This document shows, in pieces, positions 1 to 8,027 of a stretch of DNA of 21,763 nt. Made by a program: the position numbers and the translations under genes. The DNA is taken from positions 1 through 21,763 of the forward strand of contig CAJUQS010000063.1 of NCBI GenBank assembly GCA_910588365.1, in the 5' to 3' direction. The notes under the pieces are model-generated. The model was not told the origin of the DNA and made no database searches. It saw only the letters and a list, made by a program, of their open reading frames with translations. How positions within the stretch are numbered: position 1 is the first letter of the stretch; each line of letters opens with the position of its first letter. Source of the DNA: an uncultured Oscillospiraceae bacterium. Lineage in GTDB: Bacteria > Bacillota > Clostridia > Oscillospirales > Oscillospiraceae.

Positions 1-1021
1 AGTTGCCGTCGGAGCCGAAGGGGAAGGTGCGCAGCAGGAAGAACCGCAGCGCGTCCACGCCGTACCGCTCCGAGAGCAGGTAGGGGTCCACCACGTTGCC
101 CTTGGACTTGCTCATCTTGTCGCCGTTGAAGTTGAGCCAGCCGTGGCCGTAGACCTTTTTCGGCAGGGGCAGGTCCATGCTCATGAGGAAGGCGGGCCAA
201 TAGATGGCGTGGAACCGGACGATCTCCTTGCCCACAAAGTGGGCATCAGCGGGCCAGAACTTATCTAAATCGTTATATTTATCATTTTGATAACCCAGGG
301 CTGTCATATAGTTGAACAGCGCGTCCAGCCACACGTAGACCACGTGGCCCGGGTCGAAGTCCACAGGTACGCCCCAGGTGAAGCTGGTGCGGGAGACGCA
401 CAGATCCTGCAGGCCGCCCTCGCAGTCGATGAAGTTGTTGACCATCTCGTTGACGCGGCTGCGGGGCTCCAGGAAGTCGGTGTTCATCAGCAGATCCCTC
501 ACACGGCCGGCGTACTTGGAGGCGCGGAAGAAGTACGCCTCCTCCTCCGCATCCGCCACCTCCCGGCCGCAGTCCGGGCACTTGCCGTCCACCAGCTGAC
601 TCTCCGTCCAGAAGCTCTCGCAGGGCTTGCAGTACTTGCCCTTGTAGGATCCCTTGTAGATGTCGCCGTTGTCATACATCTTCCGGAAGATTTTCTGGAT
701 GGCGGACACGTGGTACTCGTCGGTGGTGCGGATGAAGCGGTCATAGCTCACGTTCATCAGCTTCCACAGATCCAGCACGCCGCCGGGGGCGGTGACGATG
801 CTGTCCACGAACTGCTGTGGGGTGACCCCGGCCTCCCTGGCCGTGTCCTCGATCTTCTGCCCGTGCTCGTCCGTGCCGGTCAGGAACATCACCTCATAGC
901 CCTGAAGCCTCTTATACCGGGCCATGGCGTCGGTGGCCACCGTGCAGTACGCGTGGCCGATGTGGAGCTTCCCCGAGGGGTAGTAGATAGGGGTTGTGAT
1001 ATAGAAGTGCTTGTTTTCCAT
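1..1021 (-). CDS. metG: Methionyl-tRNA synthetase, 5' part (runs off the left edge)
   Basis: Class I aminoacyl-tRNA synthetase that charges tRNA-Met in the cytoplasm. Translating the minus strand from the ATG at 1021 gives 340 codons with no stop. The protein begins MENKHFYITTPIYYPSG, typical of MetRS. The HIGH nucleotide-binding motif is at residues 20-23, a zinc knuckle with C131/C134 and C148/C151 follows, and the KMSKS loop is at residues 302-306. The anticodon-binding C-terminal part lies outside the window. An AGGAGG ribosome site about 9 nt upstream supports the start. The gene is divergent from the DUF2975 operon and has its own promoter. The leader is only about 60 nt, too short for a T-box. 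Identification is secure from the motifs. Confidence 0.97.
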   Translation of the reverse strand, partial: MENKHFYITTPIYYPSGKLHIGHAYCTVATDAMARYKRLQGYEVMFLTGTDEHGQKIEDTAREAGVTPQQFVDSIVTAPGGVLDLWKLMNVSYDRFIRTTDEYHVSAIQKIFRKMYDNGDIYKGSYKGKYCKPCESFWTESQLVDGKCPDCGREVADAEEEAYFFRASKYAGRVRDLLMNTDFLEPRSRVNEMVNNFIDCEGGLQDLCVSRTSFTWGVPVDFDPGHVVYVWLDALFNYMTALGYQNDKYNDLDKFWPADAHFVGKEIVRFHAIYWPAFLMSMDLPLPKKVYGHGWLNFNGDKMSKSKGNVVDPYLLSERYGVDALRFFLLRTFPFGSDGN

Positions 1022-1084
1022 GGGAAAACCTCCTGTCAGCCCCTGGGAGGGGGCGTATTCGTGTAAAAAGCGCGATTCATCCAC

Positions 1085-1113
1085 AGTATAACAAAACTGG
1101 GGGAGATTTGCAA
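1085..1113 (-). promoter_or_regulatory. Predicted sigma-A promoter of metG
   Basis: On the minus strand TTGCAA (1108-1113) and TATACT (1085-1090) are separated by exactly 17 bp, and TGT just before the -10 gives an extended -10. Transcription would start near 1078, leaving a leader of about 57 nt before the metG ATG. Seen in sequence; promoter function is inferred. Confidence 0.6.
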
Positions 1114-1240
1114 GCCGGGTACCCTAATTTCCAGAACGCGGGTTTTCAGCAGCCGCTGAAGGAACGCGAAGCGGCGCGGCGGTTCACCCCGGCCTTTTCT
1201 GAAGCGGCTTCTTTTCTGCGCTCCCATATTGAATCTATCG

Positions 1241-1273
1241 ATAATAATTTAATGATAAACATTAAATTATTAT
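1241..1273. promoter_or_regulatory. Perfect 14-bp inverted repeat, probable operator
   Basis: The arms ATAATAATTTAATG (1241-1254) and its exact reverse complement (1260-1273) flank a 5-bp spacer. The right arm ends on the first base of the -35 box. A repressor dimer here would block RNA polymerase. The regulator encoded at 1940-2149 in the same operon is the obvious candidate ligand (inference). The AT-rich block stands out from its GC-rich surroundings. The stretch from 1114 to 1240 contains no gene or site I can support. Confidence 0.6.
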
Positions 1274-1301
1274 TGACGGATGAGGACAGATGTGTTATCA
1301 T
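1273..1301 (+). promoter_or_regulatory. Predicted sigma-A promoter of the DUF2975-regulator operon
   Basis: TTGACG (1273-1278) and TATCAT (1296-1301) are separated by 17 bp. The predicted transcription start near 1308 rules out the in-frame ATG at 1290 as start codon and supports the ATG at 1320, which has GAGGTGAT upstream. Confidence 0.7.
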
Positions 1302-1319
1302 AAACCCGAGGTGATCGGA

Positions 1320-1943
1320 ATGAAATTCCTTCAAAAGCTCACAAACGAGCGATTCGCGAGATCCGCTGCCGGGTTCCTGAAAGCTGCCTGCTATTTTGTC
1401 ATTGCCTTCGTCGCCCTGTGTACAGTCCTCGGCCTGATGGGCCGTCAGACCTTCACGCTCCATACGAATAAACATATTGTACAAGCAATCGCTGCGGAGG
1501 GCGGTCAAGACCCTCTTGCCCGTAACATGACGGTCCATACGGGAGATGATATTCACGTATGGACGAACGGCAGCGGCCAGATTGAACCGGCCATCCGGAT
1601 CGGCCTTGCGCTCATGTATGCCGTTCATACCGTTCCCGTTATATTTGCCTTCTGGTTTTTGAGCCGTGTATTTTCCAACATACACAGGGGCCGGATTTTC
1701 ACGGAGCAGAACGCCTCCTTCCTGCTTTATTACGGGCTGCTCCAATTTTTCGGGGCTGTCTTTGTTCCATTTATCAAGCTGCTGATTTGCTGGCTCGCCA
1801 GCCTTGCCTCTGACGGACGGATAACCATCTCCACCGGGCAGAATATGCTCAGCGCGCTCATCCCCGGCATCGCCTTTCTCGTCGCCGCGTACATCATCCA
1901 CTATGGCGTGCATTTGCAGGACGAGGTGGATCACACATTATGA
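1320..1943 (+). CDS. DUF2975 family membrane protein (YoaS-like)
   Basis: A 207-residue integral membrane protein of unknown function. Four hydrophobic segments are visible at about residues 19-40, 92-114, 134-160 and 176-197, with a polar extracytoplasmic-looking loop at 45-90. The loop KxFxxxNIHRGRIFTEQNA (116-132) and the overall layout match DUF2975, the family that includes Bacillus subtilis YoaS. In that family the gene is usually followed by a small Cro/C1-type regulator, as here: the stop overlaps the next start in an ATGA arrangement (1940-1943), implying translational coupling. I chose the ATG at 1320 because GAGGTGAT precedes it and the alternative ATG at 1290 lies inside the predicted promoter. 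Its role could be to sense or modulate the partner regulator; that is inference. Confidence 0.8.
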   Translation: MKFLQKLTNERFARSAAGFLKAACYFVIAFVALCTVLGLMGRQTFTLHTNKHIVQAIAAEGGQDPLARNMTVHTGDDIHVWTNGSGQIEPAIRIGLALMYAVHTVPVIFAFWFLSRVFSNIHRGRIFTEQNASFLLYYGLLQFFGAVFVPFIKLLICWLASLASDGRITISTGQNMLSALIPGIAFLVAAYIIHYGVHLQDEVDHTL

Positions 1944-2149
1944 TTATTATTCGGCTTGATCGGGTGCTGGCGGATCGAAAGATGCGGCTCAATGATTTGG
2001 CCGCCCAGGTCGGCATATCCAACGTCAACCTCTCCTGCCTGAAAACAGGAAAAGTCAGGGCCATCCGCTTCAGCACCCTGGACGCCATCTGCAAGGTGCT
2101 GGACTGTCAGCCCGGGGACATTCTTGAATATGTCCAGGGCGATGATTGA
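1940..2149 (+). CDS. Small Cro/C1-type HTH regulator (YozG-like)
   Basis: A 69-residue protein that is essentially one helix-turn-helix DNA-binding domain. The recognition region lies in residues 16-40 (RLNDLAAQVGISNVNLSCLK), followed by the ending LDCQPGDILEY typical of the HTH_26/YozG group. It overlaps the DUF2975 gene by four bases, so the two are made together. It most likely binds the perfect inverted repeat at 1241-1273 and represses its own operon (inference from position and symmetry). There is no effector domain, so any signal would have to come through the membrane partner or another protein. Confidence 0.85.
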   Translation: MIIIRLDRVLADRKMRLNDLAAQVGISNVNLSCLKTGKVRAIRFSTLDAICKVLDCQPGDILEYVQGDD

Positions 2150-2224
2150 ACCCGCTCGGCAGCGGATGCCGCCGAGCTGTGGAGCTGACGGCATGGGTGC
2201 TTCTGCCGCTTTGAAGCAAAAAGG

Positions 2225-2265
2225 CCGCAAACCCGCAGGAATACCGTATTCCTGCGGGTTTGCGG
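2225..2265 (+). terminator. Rho-independent terminator, 19-bp perfect stem
   Basis: Arms 2225-2243 and 2247-2265 are perfect reverse complements around a 3-nt CCG loop, followed by TCCCTTTT. It closes the DUF2975-regulator operon. The A-run before the stem would give U's in the other direction as well. The rest of 2150-2350 shows no gene. Confidence 0.85.
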
Positions 2266-2356
2266 TCCCTTTTATGCCCGGTGTGGGCCGGCTGTCACGG
2301 CGGACGGGAGGAAAATCAAAAATAATTTCAAAAAATTTTTTGAGAAAAGAGGTTTT

Positions 2357-2385
2357 TTGCCTTTTTTGTTGTATACTGTTATAGA
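2357..2385 (+). promoter_or_regulatory. Probable promoter of dnaG-rpoD
   Basis: TTGCCT (2357-2362), 17 bp, TATAGA (2380-2385), about 30 bp before the dnaG start. Upstream lies an A/T-rich tract (2311-2356) that could serve as an UP element. Moderate matches only; TATACT at 2372 is an alternative -10 but lacks a -35. Confidence 0.45.
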
Positions 2386-2415
2386 AGAATCTCAAAATAG
2401 GGAGAGGTGCGGACC

Positions 2416-4206
2416 ATGGCGTTTCCACAGCAATTCCTGGACGAGCTGGCAAGCCGGAACGATATTGTGGATGTGGTTTCCTCCTATGTCGCCCTGGCCA
2501 AGAAGGGCGGCAACTATTTCGGCCTGTGCCCCTTCCACAACGAGAAGACCGGCTCCTTCTCTGTCTCGCCGGATAAGCAGATGTACTACTGCTTCGGGTG
2601 CAGGCACGGCGGCGGCGTGGTCAACTTCATCATGGAGATTGAGAATCTCGCCTTCCCGGACGCGGTGCGCTTTCTGGCCAAGCGGGTGAACCTGGACGTG
2701 CCGGAGGACTCAGCCAGCCGGGAGGAGTCCCGCCGGCGCCAACGGGTGCTGGCGCTGAACAAGGACGCCGCCCGCTGGTTCTACCAGAACCTCTCCCGGC
2801 CGGAGGGGGCGGCGGTGGGGGCCTATCTGGCCGGGCGGCGCATCAGCCGGAAGACTGCCATGAACTTCGGCTTGGGCGCCTCCCTGGACAGCTGGGACGC
2901 CCTGCTCACCGCCATGCAGGAGAAGGGCTACACCAAGGCGGAGCTGCTGGCGGCGGGGCTGGTGGTCCGCAACAAGCAGGGGCGGCTCTACGATAAGTTC
3001 CGCTCCCGGCTCATGTTCCCCGTCATCGACGTGCGGGGGGACGTGGTGGCCTTCGGCGGCCGGGTGCTGGACAAGTCCGAGCCCAAATATATGAACACCA
3101 CCGAGACCATCGTCTACAGCAAGCGGCGCAACCTCTACGGCATCAACCTTGCCAAGAGGACCAAGCGCCCCAATTTCATCCTCTGTGAGGGAAATATCGA
3201 CGTCATTACCCTCCATCAGGCGGGCTTTGACAACGCGGTGGCCTCCATGGGCACCGCCCTCACGCTGGAGCAGACCAAAATCCTCAGCCGGTACACCAAG
3301 GAGCTGGTCCTGTGCTACGACAACGACGCCGCCGGACAGATGGCCACGCAGAAAAATATCGACCTGCTCAAGGACAGCGACTTCTCCGTCCGTGTGCTCC
3401 AGCTTCCCCGCCGCCTGGTGGATGGGGAATATGTCAAGCAGGACGTGGATGACTTCATCAAGCTTCAGGGCGCGGCCGCCTTTGAGGCGGTCCTCAGCGG
3501 CAGCGAAAACCAGATGGACTACCGCATGGAGGCGGTGGCGGCCAGATACGACCTGTCTGACGGCGAGCAGAAGATCGCCTACGCCGGGGAGATCAGCCAG
3601 CTCATCGCCTCTGTGTCCAGCGCGGTGGAGCGGGAGGTCTATGCCGGACGGGCCGCCGAAAGGGCGGGAATCTCCCGGGAGGCCATGCTGCTGGAGGTCA
3701 AGCGGGCCTTCGGCAAAAAGCGGGGGCAGGAGCGGCGGGCGCTTCAGAGAGAAAATCTCAACGCCGGCGCCCTGCGCCAGCCCAAGGACCGGACCATCCG
3801 CTACACCGACATGCGCTCCGCCATGGCGGAGCAGGGGCTGATTCAGCTGCTGCTCACCGACGCCTCGCTGGCGGACGGGTGCCGGGAGCTGGCGGCGGAG
3901 GACTTCAGCGCCCCCTTCCTGGGCAGGATCTACCAGCGGCTGCTGGAGGCCCGGGCGCAGCGTCAGGCCCTGTCCCTGACGGCCCTGGCCGGGGAGTGTA
4001 CCCCGGAGGAGATGGGGCACCTGACCGCCGTCATGCACGAGCCCGTAGACATGGGGCGGGCGGATCGGGCCCTGCGGGACTACATACGCGTGATTAAGGA
4101 GTCGGCGGACAAGCGCCGCGGAGGGGATCCGACAGTGGACCCTCTGCTGGCTGCCAAGGATAAATTCAAAGAGAAAAAGGGTTACGGAGGAAAGCAAAAT
4201 GACTAA
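2416..4206 (+). CDS. dnaG: DNA primase
   Basis: Makes RNA primers at the replication fork together with the DnaB helicase. The 596-residue protein has the N-terminal CHC2 zinc-binding domain (C38, H41, C59, C62 in CPFH...CFGC) and the primase core. The Toprim fold follows, with the catalytic E258 (LCEG) and D302/D304 (YDND). The C-terminal helicase-binding region (about 450-596) includes the usual low-conservation linker. The ATG at 2416 is preceded by GGGAGAGG. A GTG at 2407 in the same frame lies inside that ribosome site and is rejected. The gene ends 8 bp inside rpoD, the classical dnaG-rpoD arrangement of the macromolecular-synthesis operon, here without rpsU in front. Confidence 0.97.
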   Translation: MAFPQQFLDELASRNDIVDVVSSYVALAKKGGNYFGLCPFHNEKTGSFSVSPDKQMYYCFGCRHGGGVVNFIMEIENLAFPDAVRFLAKRVNLDVPEDSASREESRRRQRVLALNKDAARWFYQNLSRPEGAAVGAYLAGRRISRKTAMNFGLGASLDSWDALLTAMQEKGYTKAELLAAGLVVRNKQGRLYDKFRSRLMFPVIDVRGDVVAFGGRVLDKSEPKYMNTTETIVYSKRRNLYGINLAKRTKRPNFILCEGNIDVITLHQAGFDNAVASMGTALTLEQTKILSRYTKELVLCYDNDAAGQMATQKNIDLLKDSDFSVRVLQLPRRLVDGEYVKQDVDDFIKLQGAAAFEAVLSGSENQMDYRMEAVAARYDLSDGEQKIAYAGEISQLIASVSSAVEREVYAGRAAERAGISREAMLLEVKRAFGKKRGQERRALQRENLNAGALRQPKDRTIRYTDMRSAMAEQGLIQLLLTDASLADGCRELAAEDFSAPFLGRIYQRLLEARAQRQALSLTALAGECTPEEMGHLTAVMHEPVDMGRADRALRDYIRVIKESADKRRGGDPTVDPLLAAKDKFKEKKGYGGKQND

Positions 4207-5506
4207 GAAGAAGGATGAGATGACTGTGGCCGCAGAGGCCAAGAAGGCCGAGGGCGACAAGAAATACGCCAGGCTGCCGGAGAAGGTGGTAGCCGGCCTG
4301 CCCGCGGCCGCCATCCTGAATACAAACGAGAAGATCATGGATCTGTTCGCCAGGGGCAAGAAGCGCGGCCGCCTGGATTCCTCGGAGATGATGGACGTTC
4401 TGGACGAGATCGAGCTGGACAGCGAACAAATGGAGAAGATCTACGACTCCCTGGAGGCACTGTCCATCGAGATCGGCAGCGAGGAGGACATCCTCCCCGA
4501 GATGCCCGACGATATGGATCCCCCCATTGACGAAATCGCCGAGATTGAGGAGGAGGAGCTGGTCGATCCCAACACGCTGGTTGACAGCTTCGCCATTGAC
4601 GACCCGGTTCGCATGTACCTCAAGGAGATCGGCAAGGTGCCCCTGCTCTCCCCGGAGGAGGAGATCGCTCTGGCGCAGAAGATGAGCGACGGGAATCTGG
4701 CCCAGGAGCAGGTGGACAGCCTGGGGGGGGCGGAGCTCTCCGAGCAGGATCTGGCCCGTCTCAAGGCCATCATCAAGGAGGGGGAGAAGGCCAAGCAGAA
4801 GCTGGCTGAGGCGAACCTCCGTCTGGTGGTCTCCATCGCCAAGCGCTACGTGGGCCGGGGGATGCTGTTCCTGGATCTCATCCAGGAGGGCAACCTGGGC
4901 CTGATCAAAGCGGTGGAGAAGTTCGACTACACCAAGGGCTACAAATTTTCCACCTACGCGACCTGGTGGATCCGTCAGGCCATCACCCGGGCCATCGCCG
5001 ACCAGGCCCGGACCATCCGTATCCCCGTCCACATGGTGGAAACCATCAACAAGGTCATCCGGGTCTCCCGCCAGCTCCTCCAGGAGCTGGGACACGACCC
5101 CTCCCCGGAGGAGATTTCCGCGGAGATGTCCATGCCTGTGGACAAGGTCCGGGAAATTCTGAAAATCGCCCAGGAGCCCGTCAGCCTGGAGACCCCCATC
5201 GGCGAGGAGGAGGACAGCCACCTGGGCGACTTCATCCCCGACGAGGGCGCCAGCGAGCCCAGCGAGGCTGCCAGCTTCACCCTGCTCAAGGAGCAACTGG
5301 TGGATGTGCTCTCCACCCTCACGCCCCGGGAGGAGAAGGTGCTCAAGCTCCGCTTCGGCATTGAGGACGGCCGCACCCGCACCTTGGAGGAGGTGGGCAA
5401 GGAGTTCAACGTCACCCGCGAGCGCATCCGCCAGATTGAGGCCAAGGCCCTGCGCAAGCTCCGCCACCCCAGCAGAAGCAAGAAGCTGAAGGATTTTCTC
5501 AATTAG
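4199..5506 (+). CDS. rpoD: Primary sigma factor (sigma-70/sigma-A)
   Basis: The housekeeping sigma subunit of RNA polymerase, 435 residues. Region 1.1 is at about 25-90, followed by an acidic linker (93-122) and region 1.2 at 133-160 (DDPVRMYLKEIGKVPLL). Region 2 is at 203-275, with the -10-reading segment FSTYATWWIRQAITRAI. Region 3 is at 276-355 and region 4 at 365-433, with the -35-reading helix VTRERIRQIEAKALRKLR. Between regions 1.2 and 2.1 (about 163-200) it carries roughly 20 more residues than the usual short spacer. GGAGG is 8 nt before the ATG. Its start overlaps the dnaG stop, so the pair is translationally coupled. Confidence 0.98.
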   Translation: MTKKKDEMTVAAEAKKAEGDKKYARLPEKVVAGLPAAAILNTNEKIMDLFARGKKRGRLDSSEMMDVLDEIELDSEQMEKIYDSLEALSIEIGSEEDILPEMPDDMDPPIDEIAEIEEEELVDPNTLVDSFAIDDPVRMYLKEIGKVPLLSPEEEIALAQKMSDGNLAQEQVDSLGGAELSEQDLARLKAIIKEGEKAKQKLAEANLRLVVSIAKRYVGRGMLFLDLIQEGNLGLIKAVEKFDYTKGYKFSTYATWWIRQAITRAIADQARTIRIPVHMVETINKVIRVSRQLLQELGHDPSPEEISAEMSMPVDKVREILKIAQEPVSLETPIGEEEDSHLGDFIPDEGASEPSEAASFTLLKEQLVDVLSTLTPREEKVLKLRFGIEDGRTRTLEEVGKEFNVTRERIRQIEAKALRKLRHPSRSKKLKDFLN

Positions 5507-5562
5507 TGCCAATGGGGCTTACTTGAAAAATGCCGGCATATCCGAACAGCGCCTGAAAGTGA

Positions 5563-5602
5563 AAAAGCGCAGTGTGCATAGCCGTATGTACGCTGCGCTT
5601 TT
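5563..5602 (+). terminator. Rho-independent terminator after rpoD
   Basis: An 18-bp stem (5563-5580 with 5585-5602, two G-U pairs, GCCG loop) ends in CTTTTCCTTT. It separates dnaG-rpoD from the hydroxylase operon. A 69-codon reading frame crosses it and is not believable as a gene. Confidence 0.8.
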
Positions 5603-5630
5603 CCTTTACGAATCAAAAATAAGGATCCTC

Positions 5631-5659
5631 TGTACAACGGCATTTTTTTGTGGTATCAT
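5631..5659 (+). promoter_or_regulatory. Possible promoter of the molybdenum hydroxylase operon
   Basis: TATCAT (5654-5659) with TGTACA (5631-5636) 17 bp upstream, about 75 bp before the first gene. The -10 is good and the -35 is weak (4 of 6), so an activator is possible. No purine riboswitch fold was recognised in the leader. Confidence 0.4.
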
Positions 5660-5738
5660 AACAATTATTCTTACTGGCAGGGGAGCACTTTCCGTATCCT
5701 TGCCCAAATCATTCCACATGACAGGAGGCTGACGCCCT

Positions 5739-8027
5739 ATGAGCAAAAGCGCAGGTCAGAGCAAACCCCGCGTGGATGCCTTTGACAAGGCCGCGGGCCG
5801 CGCGAAATATACCGACGACCTCTGCGACAAGAGCGCCCTGGTGACCCGCCTGGTCCACGCCACTGTGGCCCACGGCCTGGTGACGGCTGTTGACGTGAGC
5901 GCGGCGGAGCGGGTGCCCGGCGTGGTGAAGGTATTCACCTGCTTCGATGTGCCGGAAAATTATTTCCCCACCGCCGGACACCCCTGGTCCACAGACCCGC
6001 ACCACCAGGACGTGGCGGACCGGCTGCTGCTCAGCAGGCACGTCCGGTTCTACGGCGACGACGTGGCCGTGGTGGTGGCGGAGGACGAGGTGGCCGCCGC
6101 CCAGGCGGCACGGCTGGTCAAGGTGAGCTATGAGGAGCTTCCCTTTGTGCTGGACGTGCAGAAGGCCATGGATCCGGGGGCGCCCCAGCTCCACGAGCGG
6201 TATCCCGGCAACGTTCTGGCCCATACCCAGATCCGGAACGGAGACTATGAATCCGCCAGCCGGGAGCCCGGCCTTATCAAGGTGGAGGGCTGGTACGACA
6301 CGCCGACGGTCCAGCACTGCCACATCGAGAACCATGTCTGTACCGCCCACATGGAGGGCGGACGCGTCGTGGTGACCTCCTCCACCCAGATTCCCCATAT
6401 CGTCCGCCGCGTCTGCGGCCAGGCCCTGGGGATCCCCTGGGGGAAGATCCGGATCATCAAGCCCTACATCGGCGGCGGCTTCGGCAACAAGCAGGACGCG
6501 CTCTACGAGCCCCTGTGCGCCTGGCTGACCACAAAGCTTGGGGGGCGGCTGGTGAAGATCGACTGCGCCCGGGAGGAGACTTTTGTCAACAACCGGGTCC
6601 GCCACGCCATCCGCACCCACATCATCTCCTACGTCCGGCCCGACGGGTCCTTCGCCGCCCGGAAGATCGAGTGCTTCTCCAACCAGGGGGCCTACGCCTC
6701 CCACGGACACGGCATTGCTGCCAAGGGCATGGGGGCCTTCCCCCAGATCTACCCCTGTCCCAACGTGGAGGGGGATGCGTACACCGTGTTTACCAACCGG
6801 CCCGCCGCCGGCGCCATGCGTGGGTATGGCATTCCCCAGGCCATGTGGGCCGGGGAGGCCCATCTGGACGATGTGGCCAGGGCCCTGGGCCGGGATCCTG
6901 TGGAGTACCGCCGGCAGGTGGCGATGCCCAAGGGTTTCGTGGACGGCTTCAGCAAGAACGAGAACTACTATGACACCTTCCGCGAGGTGATGGACCGGGG
7001 CATGGCCGCCATTGGCTACGAGGAGAAGCGGAGGGCCTGTCAGAATCAGACCGGCCCGGTCCGCCGGGGCATCGGCATGGCGCTGTTCTGGTACAACACC
7101 GCCGTCTGGCCCATCTCCCTGGAGTCCTCCTCCTGCCGGATGGTCCTCAACCAGGACGGGTCCGTCCAGGTCCAGACCGGAGAGACGGAGATCGGCCAGG
7201 GCTGTGACACCGCCTTTGCCCAGATGGCGGCCGACGCCATCGGCATTCCCTTTGAGGACGTACATATGGTATCCACCCAGGACACCGATATCACGCCCTT
7301 CGGCACCGGGGCCTACGCCTCCCGGCAGACCTACGTGGGCGGCTTCGCCCTGCGGCAGACGGGGCAGTTGCTGAAGGATCGGATCCTCACCTGCGCCGCG
7401 GAGCTCACCCGGCAGATGCGGGAGAATCTGGATCTGGTGGAGGGAAAGATCGTCCGTGTCACAGACGGCCGGGAGCTGATGACCCTGGGGGAGCTGGCCA
7501 CGGAGGTCCTCTACAACCTGACCCATTCCCAGCACCTCACCGCCGAGAGCACCTGCCAGATCAAGAACAACGCCTACTCCTTCGGCTGCACCTTCGCCGA
7601 GGTGGAGGTGGACATCCCCCTGTGCCGGGTGAAGCTGCTGGACATTGTGAATGTCCACGACTGCGGCAGGCTCATCAACCCCGCCCTGGCGGAGGCCCAG
7701 GTCCACGGCGGTATGTCCATGGGCATTGGCTACGGCCTGAGTGAGCAGATGCTCTTTGATGAGAAGACGGGCAGGCCGCTCAATAACAATCTTTTGGACT
7801 ACAAGCTCTCCACCTTTATGGACCACCCCGCGCTCCGGGCGGAGTTCGTGGAGAACCCGGAGCCCACCAGCCCCTACGGCACCAAGGCCCTGGGGGAGCC
7901 CCCGGCCTGCTCCCCGGCCCCGGCCATCCGCAACGCCATTTTGAACGCCACCGGCGTGGCCGTCAACGACGCGCCCATGACGCCCCATGTCCTCTTTGCC
8001 CGGTTCAAGGAGGAGGGACTGTTGTAG
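5739..8027 (+). CDS. xdhA: Xanthine dehydrogenase family molybdenum-binding subunit
   Basis: The large catalytic subunit of a three-subunit molybdenum hydroxylase; 762 residues, complete. It begins with the a/b hammerhead domain (residues 13-130, GRAKYTDD). The molybdopterin-binding part follows, with GGGFG at 245-249, MRGYGIPQ at 360-367 (R361 matches the substrate-binding Arg of xanthine dehydrogenases) and GEPP at 719-722, whose E720 is the expected catalytic Glu. These enzymes hydroxylate purines or other N-heterocycles with water as oxygen source; the exact substrate cannot be read from the sequence. AGGAGG lies 10 nt before the ATG. It heads a tight operon with FAD and 2Fe-2S subunits, but a non-enzyme gene (8028-8528) separates it from them. 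Confidence 0.88.
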   Translation: MSKSAGQSKPRVDAFDKAAGRAKYTDDLCDKSALVTRLVHATVAHGLVTAVDVSAAERVPGVVKVFTCFDVPENYFPTAGHPWSTDPHHQDVADRLLLSRHVRFYGDDVAVVVAEDEVAAAQAARLVKVSYEELPFVLDVQKAMDPGAPQLHERYPGNVLAHTQIRNGDYESASREPGLIKVEGWYDTPTVQHCHIENHVCTAHMEGGRVVVTSSTQIPHIVRRVCGQALGIPWGKIRIIKPYIGGGFGNKQDALYEPLCAWLTTKLGGRLVKIDCAREETFVNNRVRHAIRTHIISYVRPDGSFAARKIECFSNQGAYASHGHGIAAKGMGAFPQIYPCPNVEGDAYTVFTNRPAAGAMRGYGIPQAMWAGEAHLDDVARALGRDPVEYRRQVAMPKGFVDGFSKNENYYDTFREVMDRGMAAIGYEEKRRACQNQTGPVRRGIGMALFWYNTAVWPISLESSSCRMVLNQDGSVQVQTGETEIGQGCDTAFAQMAADAIGIPFEDVHMVSTQDTDITPFGTGAYASRQTYVGGFALRQTGQLLKDRILTCAAELTRQMRENLDLVEGKIVRVTDGRELMTLGELATEVLYNLTHSQHLTAESTCQIKNNAYSFGCTFAEVEVDIPLCRVKLLDIVNVHDCGRLINPALAEAQVHGGMSMGIGYGLSEQMLFDEKTGRPLNNNLLDYKLSTFMDHPALRAEFVENPEPTSPYGTKALGEPPACSPAPAIRNAILNATGVAVNDAPMTPHVLFARFKEEGLL

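Noticed and set aside
1022..1084. T-box or SAM riboswitch before metG
   Set aside because: The predicted leader is only about 60 nt and shows no T-box sequence or SAM-type fold.
1290..1319. Longer DUF2975 start at ATG 1290
   Set aside because: It lies upstream of the predicted transcription start and next to the -10 box; GAGGTGAT before 1320 marks the real start.
2407..2415. Longer dnaG start at GTG 2407
   Set aside because: The GTG is part of the GGGAGAGG ribosome site for the ATG at 2416.
5523..5732. 69-codon plus-strand ORF after rpoD
   Set aside because: It crosses the rpoD terminator and the promoter of the next operon and has no convincing ribosome site.
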